Source: Hymenobacter sp. IS2118 (lineage in GTDB: Bacteria > Bacteroidota > Bacteroidia > Cytophagales > Hymenobacteraceae). From it: 64,000 nucleotides of DNA. The stretch is from NCBI RefSeq assembly GCF_000715495.1, contig NZ_JNLX01000060.1:1-64000 (forward strand), read 5' to 3'. Of this stretch, positions 20,586-29,197 are shown in pieces. Positions within the stretch are counted from its first letter, which is position 1, and each line of letters starts with the position of its first letter. Under the pieces are notes generated by a model that worked only from the letters and a program-made list of their open reading frames with translations, had not been told where the DNA came from and did no database searches. A program made the translations under genes and the position numbers.

Positions 20586-21596
20586 CTACCATTTAATCAG
20601 GGCCGAGGCCCAGGTGAAGCCGCTGCCGAACGCGGCCAGACACACGAGGTCGCCGCGTTTGATTTTGCCTTCCTGCACGGCTTCGCTCAGGGCAATGGGT
20701 ACCGAGGCGGCGGTGGTATTGCCGTAGCGCTGGATGTTGCTGAATACTTTGTCATCGGAAAGGCCCATTTTCTGCTGCACGTACTGCGTGATGCGCAGGT
20801 TGGCCTGGTGCGGAATGAGCATGTCGATGTCGGTCGAAGCAAGGCCATTTTGGTCCAGCGCCTCTTTTATAACCTGCGGAAAACGCACCACGGCATGCTT
20901 GAACACGTTTTGGCCGTTCATGTAAGGATATAGCTCCTGCGGGTTGTCGAGCACGTATTGCAGGCGGTCGGCGCGGTTCGAGCCGGGTTCCTTCACAATC
21001 AGCTCTTCGGCGTGCTCGCCCTGTGCGTGCAGGTGGGTGCTGAGAATGCCCCGGCCTTCGTCGGTGCTGGGCCGCAACACCACGGCCCCGGCGCCGTCGC
21101 CAAAAATGACCGAAACGCCCCGGCCCTCAGGCGTTTTGTCGAGACCGGAGGAGTGGATTTCAGAGCCCACCACTAGCACGGTATCGTACATGCCGGTGCG
21201 GATGAACTGGTCGGCCACCGAGAGGGCGTAGATGAAGCCGGAGCACTGGTTGCGCACGTCCAGCGCCGGGGCGTTGTTTTTCATGCCCAGCTCGCGTTGC
21301 AGGAGCACGCCGGAACCGGGAAAGAAATAATCGGGCGAGAGTGTGGCGAACACAATCAGCTGCACGTCGTCGGGCGTCACGCCGGCCATTTCCAGGGCTT
21401 TGCGGGCGGCGTTGGCACCCATGTTGGCCGTGGTGTCCTTGCCTTCCTCAAACCAGCGCCGCTCCTGGATGCCGGTCCGTTCCTGAATCCAGGCATCGGA
21501 CGTATTCATCATGGGTTCCAGCTCGGCGTTGGTAACGACCCGGCTGGGCACGTAATGGCCGACACCGGCGATGTAAGACTGACGTAGGGTTGCCAT
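20586..21596 (-). CDS. fabH: 3-oxoacyl-ACP synthase III (KAS III)
   Basis: Condenses acetyl-CoA (or a branched acyl-CoA) with malonyl-ACP to start fatty-acid synthesis. The 336-residue protein has the Cys-His-Asn triad in NQCSGFIYAL, PHQANLRI and YGNTTAASVP, and the C-terminal AFGSGFTWASALIKW. The start is ATG at 21596 (ATLRQSYIAGVGHYVPSRVV), since the conserved first strand begins here; longer frames upstream have no family resemblance. Branched-chain primer use is common in Bacteroidota but the residues here do not settle it. fabH usually follows plsX/rpmF; this copy stands alone. Confidence 0.96.
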   Translation of the reverse strand: MATLRQSYIAGVGHYVPSRVVTNAELEPMMNTSDAWIQERTGIQERRWFEEGKDTTANMGANAARKALEMAGVTPDDVQLIVFATLSPDYFFPGSGVLLQRELGMKNNAPALDVRNQCSGFIYALSVADQFIRTGMYDTVLVVGSEIHSSGLDKTPEGRGVSVIFGDGAGAVVLRPSTDEGRGILSTHLHAQGEHAEELIVKEPGSNRADRLQYVLDNPQELYPYMNGQNVFKHAVVRFPQVIKEALDQNGLASTDIDMLIPHQANLRITQYVQQKMGLSDDKVFSNIQRYGNTTAASVPIALSEAVQEGKIKRGDLVCLAAFGSGFTWASALIKW

Positions 21597-21706
21597 GGAT
21601 GACGGAGAATAAATGGGAAGTCTAAAAAAAAGAGGTGGTTTTGGTACCAATGCGCTGTAAAGAACAGCTGCGCACTTGACGTAAAACGGGGGGCAAAGGT
21701 GGCAGG

Positions 21707-22864
21707 TTAAACGAGAGAATCCAGCAAAAGCCACAATTTTTTCCCTTCCGCAGCCCACAGAACATCAGTCGGCAGGCCCGACGGATAAAAATTGCTGGTT
21801 TGCAAACGGGTCACAACCGCCTCGCTATCGATTGGCCGGGCGAAATCGAGCTGCCAGCCCGCGCCGTGTTTACTCAGCAGCTCAAGCCACAGCCTATTGG
21901 GCGAGGAAATGACGGGCAGGCCGTGCGCCAGGTATTCGAACAGCTTGGTGGGGCGGCAGCGTTCGGTGCTGGGGTGCGGCTGGTAGGGCAGTAAGCCCAG
22001 GTGGCTGCGCGTTATTGCGGCCACAATGTGGGCGTGCGGCACCGGTTCGGCCCCGCCCACCAAGGTCAGTCTGGCCGGGTGCGCGGCCACTTTCGCCCGT
22101 AGTTGCCGCAGCAGGTCTGGCTGCTGGCAAAACCCGATGATGGTGAGGTGGGTGCCGCCGGGCCACGCTTGGTGCAGCTGGTCGGCAAAGGCAATGGCTT
22201 CCCACACGCCGTTGAGCTCGGAAATGGTGCCGGAATAGAGCAGCCGGAGCGGCTCAGTAGCCGGCGGGAGCGGCTGCGGCTGCTGGGGCAGCAGTTCTCC
22301 GGGGAGCGGCTGGTATTTGTTTTCGAGCACCAGCACCCGGCTAGGCGGGAGCTGGCTTAAAAAGGGCAACTCTTCGGCATAGCTGGCTTCGGCCAGGATG
22401 ATGCCGGCGGCGCGGCGGGCCGCCAGCGACTCCATCCAGCGCAGCCCAGCCGCCAGCCCGCGCCGGACGCAACCCTTGTACACGCGCTGCGTGCTCACAT
22501 TCAGGGCGTAGTTTTCGCGGATGTCATACAGAAACCGGCGGCCGGTGCCCACCGCCTGCCAGAGCAGGGTGAGCGGCAGCAGCTCCGGCGCGTGCACGAC
22601 AACCACGGCGGGCCGCAGCCTTTGCAGCAGCCGCCCGTACCGCCATTGGGCCGTGAGACGGCCCAGGCTGAGGCGCGAACCTTGGAAAATTGAATGTTGG
22701 GTGACGCAGGAAAATTCTTTGGCTGTGCCGGTTTTCAGGTCGCTGCCGGGACTGCGGCCGGCCACGTGCACCTGCGACTGAGGCCGGCTAAGCAGCGTTT
22801 CGGCAAACTTTTCGCGCATACGGGTGTCGTCCACAGGTTTCAAAACCGAAGCCAGCAACACCAC
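21707..22864 (-). CDS. Glycosyltransferase, GT-B fold (family 4-like)
   Basis: A protein of about 385 residues with two Rossmann-like halves. The N-terminal half begins with VVLLASVLKPVDDTRM and contains ENYALNVSTQRVYKG. The C-terminal half has LLYSGTISELNGVWEAIAFA (nucleotide-sugar strand and loop), HLTIIGFCQQPDLLRQL and the acidic RPTKLFEYLAHGLPVISSP, matching the E-x7-E-type signature of retaining GT4 enzymes in simplified form. Donor and acceptor are unknown; a cell-surface polysaccharide or glycolipid is the usual role. The start is uncertain: tandem GTG codons at 22864 and 22861 precede the first strand, and GTG at 22891 is an alternative. It is divergent from dapD. Confidence 0.88.
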   Translation of the reverse strand: MVLLASVLKPVDDTRMREKFAETLLSRPQSQVHVAGRSPGSDLKTGTAKEFSCVTQHSIFQGSRLSLGRLTAQWRYGRLLQRLRPAVVVVHAPELLPLTLLWQAVGTGRRFLYDIRENYALNVSTQRVYKGCVRRGLAAGLRWMESLAARRAAGIILAEASYAEELPFLSQLPPSRVLVLENKYQPLPGELLPQQPQPLPPATEPLRLLYSGTISELNGVWEAIAFADQLHQAWPGGTHLTIIGFCQQPDLLRQLRAKVAAHPARLTLVGGAEPVPHAHIVAAITRSHLGLLPYQPHPSTERCRPTKLFEYLAHGLPVISSPNRLWLELLSKHGAGWQLDFARPIDSEAVVTRLQTSNFYPSGLPTDVLWAAEGKKLWLLLDSLV

Positions 22865-22904
22865 TAATTGAGAAGAACCGGAGCCAAGCACGACCCAAAG
22901 ATGC

Positions 22905-22912
22905 TAGTTTTG
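22905..22912 (+). promoter_or_regulatory. Candidate -7 promoter element for dapD
   Basis: TAGTTTTG fits TAnnTTTG and lies 60 bases before the dapD ATG, between the divergent glycosyltransferase start and dapD. Confidence 0.4.
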
Positions 22913-22972
22913 CGGCTTCGAAGGGAGTCGCGGCATTCTTCGTCGACTGACCAGATTAATATTTCTTTACCG

Positions 22973-23797
22973 ATGTCCGACCTGCAAACCCAAATTGAAG
23001 CCGCCTGGGCCGACCGCGCTCTGCTCCAAACTCCCGAAACCAAAGCCGCCATCGAGCACGTCATCGAGGAGCTGGACAAAGGCCGCCTGCGCGTGGCCAC
23101 CCCGCCCACTGAAGACGGCGGCGAGTGGACCATCAACGAATGGGTGAAGAAGGCCGTGATTCTCTACTTCCCCATCCGTCAGATGAGCACCCAGGAAGTG
23201 GGGCCCTTTGAGTTTCACGACAAGATGCGGCTCAAAACCGACTATGCTGGTCAGCAGGTACGTGTGGTGCCGCCCGCTGTGGCCCGCTACGGCGCGTTTC
23301 TGGCGCCCGGCGTCATCCTCATGCCCAGCTACACCAACATCGGCGCCTACGTGGGCGAGGGCACGATGGTGGACACCTGGGCCACCGTGGGCAGCTGCGC
23401 CCAGGTGGGCAAAGGCGTGCACCTGAGCGGCGGCGTGGGCCTGGGCGGCGTGCTGGAGCCCGTGCAGGCAGCCCCGGTCATCATCGAAGACGGCGCCTTC
23501 ATCGGCTCGCGCTGTATCCTGGTCGAAGGCTGCCGCATCGGCAAAGAGGCCGTGATTGGCGCGGGCGTCACCATCACGGGTAGCACCAAAATCATCGACG
23601 TAACCGGCCCCGAGCCCAAAGAGTACCGGGGCTACGTCCCGCCGCGCTCGGTGGTCATTCCCGGCACTATTCCCAAGCAGTTTCCGGCCGGCGAGTACCA
23701 GGTGCCGTGCGCCCTCATCATCGGCCAACGCAAGCCCAGCACGGATTTGAAAACGTCGCTGAACGACGCGCTGCGGGATTTCGGGGTGAGTGTATAA
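22973..23797 (+). CDS. dapD: Tetrahydrodipicolinate N-succinyltransferase DapD
   Basis: Transfers succinyl from succinyl-CoA to tetrahydrodipicolinate in the lysine and meso-diaminopimelate pathway. The 274-residue protein has an N-terminal helical domain (LQTQIEAAWADRALLQT) followed by a left-handed beta helix of hexapeptide repeats (YTNIGAYVGEGTMVDTW, GAFIGSRCILVEGCRIG, KEAVIGAGVTITGSTKII). DKMRLKTDY and GVGLGGVLEPVQAAPVIIED are the family active-site signatures. ATG at 22973 starts the conserved N-terminus. A hypothetical gene begins 12 bases after the stop and is probably co-transcribed. Confidence 0.97.
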   Translation: MSDLQTQIEAAWADRALLQTPETKAAIEHVIEELDKGRLRVATPPTEDGGEWTINEWVKKAVILYFPIRQMSTQEVGPFEFHDKMRLKTDYAGQQVRVVPPAVARYGAFLAPGVILMPSYTNIGAYVGEGTMVDTWATVGSCAQVGKGVHLSGGVGLGGVLEPVQAAPVIIEDGAFIGSRCILVEGCRIGKEAVIGAGVTITGSTKIIDVTGPEPKEYRGYVPPRSVVIPGTIPKQFPAGEYQVPCALIIGQRKPSTDLKTSLNDALRDFGVSV

Positions 23798-23809
23798 TTC
23801 GATTGAGTG

Positions 23810-24355
23810 ATGAGCGCGCTGTACTTTGATGACGAGGAAGAAGGATTGGCTTGGGAAACCAGTCATCCTATTTTTGTTGCGCATGCTTCAGCCGACTTTT
23901 ACTACGATTGCGCGGACGATTTTTCGCCTTTTGGCAACGATTCAGGCAGTGACACTTTATCCAATCTTCAGGAATGGTATCGGGAACGAACGGCCGGAAC
24001 CAGGGCCGTAACTTTTCTTCGCAACATGCTGGCCAATGATTGGGGGTTTGACACTGCTTATCTCAATTTGACCGAATTGGCGCAGCTGGATACTATTCTG
24101 CACGATGACCAGTCCCTAAATGGTGAGATAGACAAAGCAGTAATTGCAGTTGCTTTCGGGCAATTCAAAATTGCTGGCCAAGCCGACAAAATAATTGTGC
24201 AAATGGCTGCTGACGCTTTTCGGAGGCAACGTTACGAAGCAGAGAAGGCGGGTAAGCGTGAAAATCATCCTTGGGAATTCGCAGCAGAATTTTTGGCCCG
24301 CTTGGATATAATGGAAGCCGACCTTGCCGCAATGGCCAACAAAAAAGCCCGCTAA
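23810..24355 (+). CDS. Hypothetical protein downstream of dapD
   Basis: An acidic soluble protein of 181 residues with no signal peptide. I do not recognise the family. A central part (LNLTELAQLDTILHDD followed by an IDKAVIAVAFGQFKIAG helix pair) appears to be a compact helical domain, and the C-terminal helix is charged. AT content is higher than in dapD. The start is ATG at 23810, one codon inside a GTG. The reading frame ends inside the terminator: the last codons KKAR and the stop are encoded by the first arm and loop of the hairpin, so the C-terminus may have been set by insertion of that palindrome. Confidence 0.7.
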   Translation: MSALYFDDEEEGLAWETSHPIFVAHASADFYYDCADDFSPFGNDSGSDTLSNLQEWYRERTAGTRAVTFLRNMLANDWGFDTAYLNLTELAQLDTILHDDQSLNGEIDKAVIAVAFGQFKIAGQADKIIVQMAADAFRRQRYEAEKAGKRENHPWEFAAEFLARLDIMEADLAAMANKKAR

Positions 24356-24371
24356 TCAGCGGGCTTTTTTG
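24341..24371. terminator. Bidirectional terminator containing a stop codon
   Basis: AAAAAAGCCCGCT, loop AATC, AGCGGGCTTTTTT. The TAA of the plus-strand gene (24353-24355) lies in the loop. msrA converges from the other side. Confidence 0.9.
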
Positions 24372-24390
24372 TTGAAACGAAGCAAGCGAA

Positions 24391-24927
24391 TTATACTCCG
24401 GCTTTCAATTTATCGCCGAACAGCGCCTTCACCTTGTCCACCTTGGGGCGGGCCACAAACTGGCAGTAGGGCTCGTGGCCGTGCAGGTTGAAGTAGTTCT
24501 GGTGGTAGTCTTCGGCGGGGTAGAAGGTGGGGGCGGCCACAATTTCTGTCACCACCGGGTTGGGGAAAGCTTGGTTATCGTTGAGCTTCTTTTTGTACGT
24601 CTCGGCCAGTTGCTTTTGCTCGTCGTTGTGGTAGTAGATGCCCGAGCGGTACTGCGTGCCCGTGTCGTTGCCCTGGCGATTGAGGGTGGTCGGGTCGTGG
24701 GTTTTCCAGAAGATTTCGAGCAGCTCCTCGAAGCTGATAACGGCTGGGTCAAAGGTGATGTCAATCACCTCGTTGTGGCCGGTGAGGCCGCTGCATACTT
24801 CTTTGTAGGTCGGGTTGGCAATACGGCCGCCGGCATAGCCGGATACCACTTTCTCCACGCCGTTCAGGTTCTGGAACACGGCCTCGACGCACCAGAAGCA
24901 GCCGGCGCCAAATGTTGCTTTTTGCAT
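24391..24927 (-). CDS. msrA: Peptide-methionine (S)-S-oxide reductase MsrA
   Basis: Repairs oxidised methionine by reducing Met-S-sulfoxide with thioredoxin. The 178-residue protein opens with the catalytic motif FGAGCFWCVEAVFQNLNGV (nucleophilic Cys in GCFWC) and has the family segments GYAGGRIANPTYKEVCSG, FWKTHDPTTLNRQGNDTGTQ and YRSGIYYHNDEQKQLAE. A further Cys in HEPYCQF near the C-terminus may be the resolving residue. The start is ATG at 24927, the only one that puts the catalytic motif at the usual position. There is no signal peptide, so a cytoplasmic location is expected. Confidence 0.97.
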   Translation of the reverse strand: MQKATFGAGCFWCVEAVFQNLNGVEKVVSGYAGGRIANPTYKEVCSGLTGHNEVIDITFDPAVISFEELLEIFWKTHDPTTLNRQGNDTGTQYRSGIYYHNDEQKQLAETYKKKLNDNQAFPNPVVTEIVAAPTFYPAEDYHQNYFNLHGHEPYCQFVARPKVDKVKALFGDKLKAGV

Positions 24928-25005
24928 GGGTAGGAAGTTTATTCGTTGGTTGAAATCGACAACACGGCAAACGCAGCGGAAGTTGTTTTCTGAAGCGCTA
25001 CCACG

Positions 25006-25050
25006 AAAAAAAGCACGCCATGCTCCGGTTATATCCAGCATGACGTGCTT
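25006..25050 (-). terminator. Rho-independent terminator of the acyl-CoA dehydrogenase gene
   Basis: AAGCACG-C-CATGCT pairs with AGCATG-A-CGTGCTT across a 14-base loop, with a T run on the minus strand. It lies 22 bases beyond the stop at 25072. Confidence 0.8.
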
Positions 25051-25071
25051 CTTTTGCTAAAAGCCTAGCGC

Positions 25072-25959
25072 TTACTTCCGGAACCGCTCGGCTACCACCA
25101 GCTCCTTCGAGCCGGCCGTGTATTGGTAGAAGCCCTCGCCGGACTTGGCACCCAGACGGCCGGCCATCACCATGTTCACCAGAAGCGGGCAGGGCGCGTA
25201 TTTGGGATTGCCCAAGCCCTCGTGCAGTACTCGTAGAATGGCCAGGCACACGTCCAGCCCGATAAAATCGGCCAGTTGCAGCGGGCCCATGGGGTGGGCC
25301 ATGCCCAGCTTCATCACCGTGTCAATCTCCTCCACGCCGGCCACACCCTCAAAAAGCGAGATGATGGCCTCGTTAATCATTGGCATCAGGATGCGGTTGG
25401 CCACGAAACCGGGGTAGTCGTTGACCTCGGTGGGCGTTTTGCCCAACTGGCGCGACAGGTCCATTACCGTAGCCGTCACGGCATCAGAAGTGGCGTAGCC
25501 GCGAATCACCTCCACCAGTTTCATCACCGGCACCGGGTTCATGAAGTGCATGCCAATAACCTGCTCCGGCCGCTTGGTGACCGCCGCGATTTTGGTAATG
25601 GAAATGGACGACGTGTTGGACGCCAGAATGGCATCGGCGGGCGCGAACTGGTCCAGGTCGCGGAATATTTGCAGCTTTAGGTCCACGTTTTCGGTGGCGG
25701 CTTCCACCACCAGCCCGGCCCCGGCCACGCCGGCTTCCAACGAAGTGAAGGTCTTCAGGCGGCCCAGGGTGGCGGTTTTGTCGTCCTCGCTTAGCGCGGC
25801 TTTGGCCACCTGGCGGTCCAGATTTTTGGTGATGGTGCCCAGCGCCCGGTCCAGGGCGGGCTGACTGATGTCGATGAGGGCCACGGCAAAGCCGTGCTGC
25901 GCAAAGACGTGGGCAATGCCATTGCCCATGGTGCCGGAACCAATAACGGCTACGTTCAT
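25072..25959 (-). CDS. 3-hydroxybutyryl-CoA dehydrogenase family protein
   Basis: NAD(P)-dependent oxidation or reduction at the 3-hydroxyacyl-CoA stage in butyrate-type or fatty-acid metabolism. The 295-residue protein begins with the Rossmann motif VAVIGSGTMGNGIAHVFAQHG. It shows the Ser of SNTSSISI, the catalytic His and its context in GMHFMNPVPVMKLVEVI, and the NDYPGFVANRILMPMINEAI domain junction. LGMAHPMGPLQLADFIGLDV completes the helical dimer domain. Length and motifs fit Hbd/PaaH-like enzymes; which acyl chain it uses is not determined. ATG at 25959. It stands alone, without thiolase or crotonase neighbours. Confidence 0.95.
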   Translation of the reverse strand: MNVAVIGSGTMGNGIAHVFAQHGFAVALIDISQPALDRALGTITKNLDRQVAKAALSEDDKTATLGRLKTFTSLEAGVAGAGLVVEAATENVDLKLQIFRDLDQFAPADAILASNTSSISITKIAAVTKRPEQVIGMHFMNPVPVMKLVEVIRGYATSDAVTATVMDLSRQLGKTPTEVNDYPGFVANRILMPMINEAIISLFEGVAGVEEIDTVMKLGMAHPMGPLQLADFIGLDVCLAILRVLHEGLGNPKYAPCPLLVNMVMAGRLGAKSGEGFYQYTAGSKELVVAERFRK

Positions 25960-26157
25960 AACGAGTGGGAAAAAGGGGAGAGTGTGGAAATTAACGGCCA
26001 GTCGGCCAGTGCAACAAAGCTACAAGTGGTATTAGCAACCCGTGGTTTTGTTCGGGTTGTGAAAATTATTTCTTCACTTTTTATATCCTTTTAGATAAGG
26101 CCGCGTACAAAGCCGCAGAGACACTTTTTCTTTCACCTCCTTTCAATCTCTCTAGTC

Positions 26158-26328
26158 ATGGGTAATCTTTTGTACATCATCGCCGTCATTCTCATCATCA
26201 TTTGGGCGCTCGGCTTCTTTGGCGTTCTGGGTGCCGGCATCGGCGGCAGCAGCCTGATTCACGTATTGCTGGTAATTGCAATCATTGCCATTCTGCTACG
26301 GGTAATCAGCGGCCGCAAAGCCATTTAA
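26158..26328 (+). CDS. Lmo0937 family small membrane protein
   Basis: A 56-residue protein made of two hydrophobic helices joined by a Gly-rich turn: MGNLLYIIAVILIIIWALG, then FFGVLGAGIGGSS, then IHVLLVIAIIAILLRVISG, ending in basic residues. This matches the lmo0937 (DUF5670) family of small membrane proteins, often stress-related, function unknown. The start ATG at 26158 follows a pyrimidine-rich leader with CACCTCC, which resembles an anti-Shine-Dalgarno and not a ribosome-binding site. A strong terminator lies 22 bases after the stop, so it is a single-gene transcript. Confidence 0.85.
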   Translation: MGNLLYIIAVILIIIWALGFFGVLGAGIGGSSLIHVLLVIAIIAILLRVISGRKAI

Positions 26329-26349
26329 TTCCACCTTCGCAGGTAATAC

Positions 26350-26383
26350 AAAAGGCCGTCCTGAGCAATCAGGACGGCCTTTT
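26350..26383. terminator. Bidirectional terminator
   Basis: AAAAGGCCGTCCTGA, loop GCAA, TCAGGACGGCCTTTT: a perfect 15-base-pair stem. It ends the lmo0937-type gene and the convergent barrel-protein gene at 26400. Confidence 0.92.
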
Positions 26384-26399
26384 GTATGTACCAGATTCG

Positions 26400-27215
26400 C
26401 TATTTGCCGAAATTGAACAGAAAGCTAAAGCGCAATACAAATCCTGGGTAGAGCGAGCCAAGGGAGTTATCGAAATTGTAAAGCCCGACAATATCAACCG
26501 CCGAATTCTGGCCTAAAGAAGAGCGGTAGCCGATGCCAGCCAATGGGGTGGTGACGGTGCGCTTAAACTTGAAATACCCATCATTGGGGTCAAAACCAAT
26601 CAGTTCTGCGTTGGTGACTTCGTATTCGGCGTGCACAAAGAACTCCTTATAAACGATGTACTGCGCGAATGCCTTCAACCCCAGGTTGCTGGACTTAATG
26701 CTTTTGTCGCCATTACTATTCAAGGCAAAGCCGGCCCGTTTGGCATTATCGTCCAGACTAAAGCTGCTGTAGGCGTAGGAAATGCCCGGCCCAATGGCAA
26801 ATTTATCGGTGATGCGGAAGCCGATGGCTGGTGCGGCACTTATATTGAATTGATTGAGCCCCCCATTGGACGAGAAGCCCAGCCCAAAATTGGTGTAGAG
26901 AAACTTCTTCGTCGGCGGCTTGTCCTCCGCGCCACCAGCTTTGGTCGTCTCGCGATTAGGAAAATCCAGGCCCGAAGGGGCATCGCCCGAAGGCTGGGGC
27001 GCCGGATACCCTGACGGTTCGCGGACTGGTTCAGGCGCCGGAACCGGCGCCGGCGTGGGCACGGGCGCTGGCGTGGTTTCCGTGGGGCGTGGTGGCACAG
27101 GCGGCGGGCCGGGAGGCGCGGAGTTCAGCACCGGCTTTTCCTGCGCCTGGGCGCGGTGGGCGGGGAGCAGGGCCGCCCCGGCAAGGAGCAGCAGCGGAAG
27201 CAGCGGAAGTTTCAT
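26400..27215 (-). CDS. Outer-membrane beta-barrel protein with Pro-rich linker
   Basis: A 271-residue exported protein. A signal peptide (LPLLPLLLLAGAALLP, cleaved near AQAQ) is followed by about 60 residues very rich in Pro, Ala and Thr, and then about 165 residues of alternating amphipathic strands ending in the aromatic strand GFVLRFSFLFNFGK. The strands suggest an 8-stranded outer-membrane barrel of the OmpW/OmpX-like size class (NFGLGFSSNGGLNQFNISAA, KFAIGPGISYAYSSF, PLAGIGYRSSLG). The Pro-rich part may span the periplasm. The substrate or role is unknown. ATG at 27215. Confidence 0.8.
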   Translation of the reverse strand: MKLPLLPLLLLAGAALLPAHRAQAQEKPVLNSAPPGPPPVPPRPTETTPAPVPTPAPVPAPEPVREPSGYPAPQPSGDAPSGLDFPNRETTKAGGAEDKPPTKKFLYTNFGLGFSSNGGLNQFNISAAPAIGFRITDKFAIGPGISYAYSSFSLDDNAKRAGFALNSNGDKSIKSSNLGLKAFAQYIVYKEFFVHAEYEVTNAELIGFDPNDGYFKFKRTVTTPLAGIGYRSSLGQNSAVDIVGLYNFDNSLGSLYPGFVLRFSFLFNFGK

Positions 27216-27291
27216 GTTTGTTTTTAGTTGAGCTGGCCGAATGAGAAATGAATGGTTATTTCTGATTCGGCCAGCTAGGCTACCAAAACAG

Positions 27292-28914
27292 CTAGGCCAT
27301 TTTGTACATTTTCTGGCGCTGGGTTTTCAGCGTTTCATCGGCCAGGTATTCCTCGTAGTTCATCCGGCGGTCGATGATGCCATCGGGCGTGAGCTCGATA
27401 ATGCGGTTGGCCACGGTGTCGATGAACTGCAGGTCGTGCGAGGCGAAGAGCAGCGAGCCAGGGTAGTCGCGCAGTGCGTTGTTGAGGGCCGTGATGCTTT
27501 CCAGGTCCAGGTGGTTGGTGGGGTCGTCGAGCACCTGCACATTGCCGCCTTCCAGCATCATTTTGCTTAGCATGCAGCGCACTTTTTCGCCACCGCTCAG
27601 CACGTTACTTTTCTTCTGCGACTCCTCACCCGAAAACAGCATCCGGCCCAGCCAGCCGCGCACAAAGCTCTCGTCCTTGTCGGCGGAGTACTGGCGCAGC
27701 CAGTCCACCAGGTTCAGCTCACCGGACTGGAAGAAGCTGTTGTTTTCCTTCGGAAAGTAGCTCGGCGTGATGGTCGTGCCCCATTTCACGTCGCCGGTGG
27801 CCGGCGTGGCCTCGCCAAACATGATGTCGAAGAGGAGGGAAGCGGCGCGGTCGTCGCGGCCCACGATGGCCACTTTGTCCTTCTTATCAAGCGTGAAGGT
27901 CACGTTCTTGAAAATCGTCTGGCCGTCCACTTTGGCGCTCAGGTTTTCCACGCTCAGCAGCTGATTGCCGGGTTCCCGCTCGCTTTTGAAAGCAATGTAG
28001 GGGTAGCGGCGCGAGCTGGGCTTGATGTCCTCGAGCGTAAGCTTTTGCAGCAGCTTCTGGCGGCTGGTGGCCTGTTTCGACTTCGAAGCGTTGGCCGAGA
28101 AGCGGCGCACGAATTCTTCGAGCTCCTTGCGGCGGTCTTCGGTTTTCTTGTTGGCGTCCTGGCGCTGGCGCAGCACCATCTGGCTGCTTTCGTACCAGAA
28201 GGTGTAGTTGCCGGGGTACATCTGAATTTTGCCGAAGTCCAAATCAGCCATGTAGTTGCACACGGCATCCAGGAAGTGGCGGTCGTGGCTCACCACAATC
28301 ACGGTGTTCTGAAACGAGTCGAGGAAGTTTTCCAGCCACAGCACGCTCTCGGCGTCCAGGTTGTTGGTTGGTTCGTCGAGCAGCAGCACGTCGGGATTGC
28401 CAAAAAGGGCCTGCGCGAGCAGCACGCGCACCTTTTCGCTGGCGCCAAGGTCGGCCATCAGCGACTGGTGCTTGCTTTCTACAATACCAAGGCCGGAGAG
28501 CAGCTCGGCCGCTTCGTACTCGGCGTTCCAGCCTTCAAGGTCGGCAAATTCGCCTTCCAGCTCGGCGGCGCGCTCGCCGTCGGCGTCGCTAAAATCGGCC
28601 TTGGCGTACAGCGCGTCCTTCTCGGTCATCACCGCGTGCAGGCGCTGGTGGCCCTGAATCACCGTTTGCAGCACCGGCTGCTCGTCGTAGGCAAACTGGT
28701 TCTGGCTGAGCACGGCCAGGCGCTGGCCGGCCGGCATTTCCACCGAGCCGGTGTTGGGCTCCATTTCGCCAGACAGGATTTTCAGGAACGTGGATTTACC
28801 CGCGCCGTTGGCCCCAATGAGGCCGTAGCAGTTGCCGGGCAGGAATTTAGCGGTAACGTCTTCAAACAGGATGCGCTTGCCGTAGCGCAGGCTCACATTG
28901 GTGGTCGAAATCAT
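27292..28914 (-). CDS. ABC-F family ATPase (YkpA/YbiT-like)
   Basis: A soluble protein with two ATP-binding cassettes and no membrane domain, 540 residues. ABC-F proteins bind the ribosomal E site and relieve stalled translation. Cassette 1 has Walker A GANGAGKST, signature LGASEKVRVLLAQ and Walker B LLLDEPTNNLDAE. The linker P-site region follows (RRKELEEFVRRFSANASKSK). Cassette 2 has a degenerate P-loop region IVGRDDRAASLLFD, signature LSGGEKVRCML and Walker B VLDDPTNHLD, where Asp replaces the usual catalytic Glu. The start ATG at 28914 begins at ISTTNVSLRYGKRIL; a longer in-frame stretch has no family similarity. It is not assigned to an antibiotic-resistance subgroup. Confidence 0.93.
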   Translation of the reverse strand: MISTTNVSLRYGKRILFEDVTAKFLPGNCYGLIGANGAGKSTFLKILSGEMEPNTGSVEMPAGQRLAVLSQNQFAYDEQPVLQTVIQGHQRLHAVMTEKDALYAKADFSDADGERAAELEGEFADLEGWNAEYEAAELLSGLGIVESKHQSLMADLGASEKVRVLLAQALFGNPDVLLLDEPTNNLDAESVLWLENFLDSFQNTVIVVSHDRHFLDAVCNYMADLDFGKIQMYPGNYTFWYESSQMVLRQRQDANKKTEDRRKELEEFVRRFSANASKSKQATSRQKLLQKLTLEDIKPSSRRYPYIAFKSEREPGNQLLSVENLSAKVDGQTIFKNVTFTLDKKDKVAIVGRDDRAASLLFDIMFGEATPATGDVKWGTTITPSYFPKENNSFFQSGELNLVDWLRQYSADKDESFVRGWLGRMLFSGEESQKKSNVLSGGEKVRCMLSKMMLEGGNVQVLDDPTNHLDLESITALNNALRDYPGSLLFASHDLQFIDTVANRIIELTPDGIIDRRMNYEEYLADETLKTQRQKMYKMA

Positions 28915-29197
28915 GCAGTCAAAAAAAATAGCAAACAAAAACGCGCGCGCGGGTGCTCGGCGGGGCCCAAAATTACGCACTGGGCAGCGGCCAGAAAATC
29001 CACGCGGAAAGGAGTAGCCAGCTGGCCGCGAAAACAACGGCCTTATCGTCAAAATAGTGCCCTTTTCACGGCCCCTCGATGCCAGTCAATGCGCTTCCTT
29101 GCTGCTTTCTGATAACTTCCGAGCCCCCAAGCCAGTAGTTAAGGCGTGAACCAACCTGCTAAACGAGTATTTTCTCATTCACTTCACCTCCTCTCAC

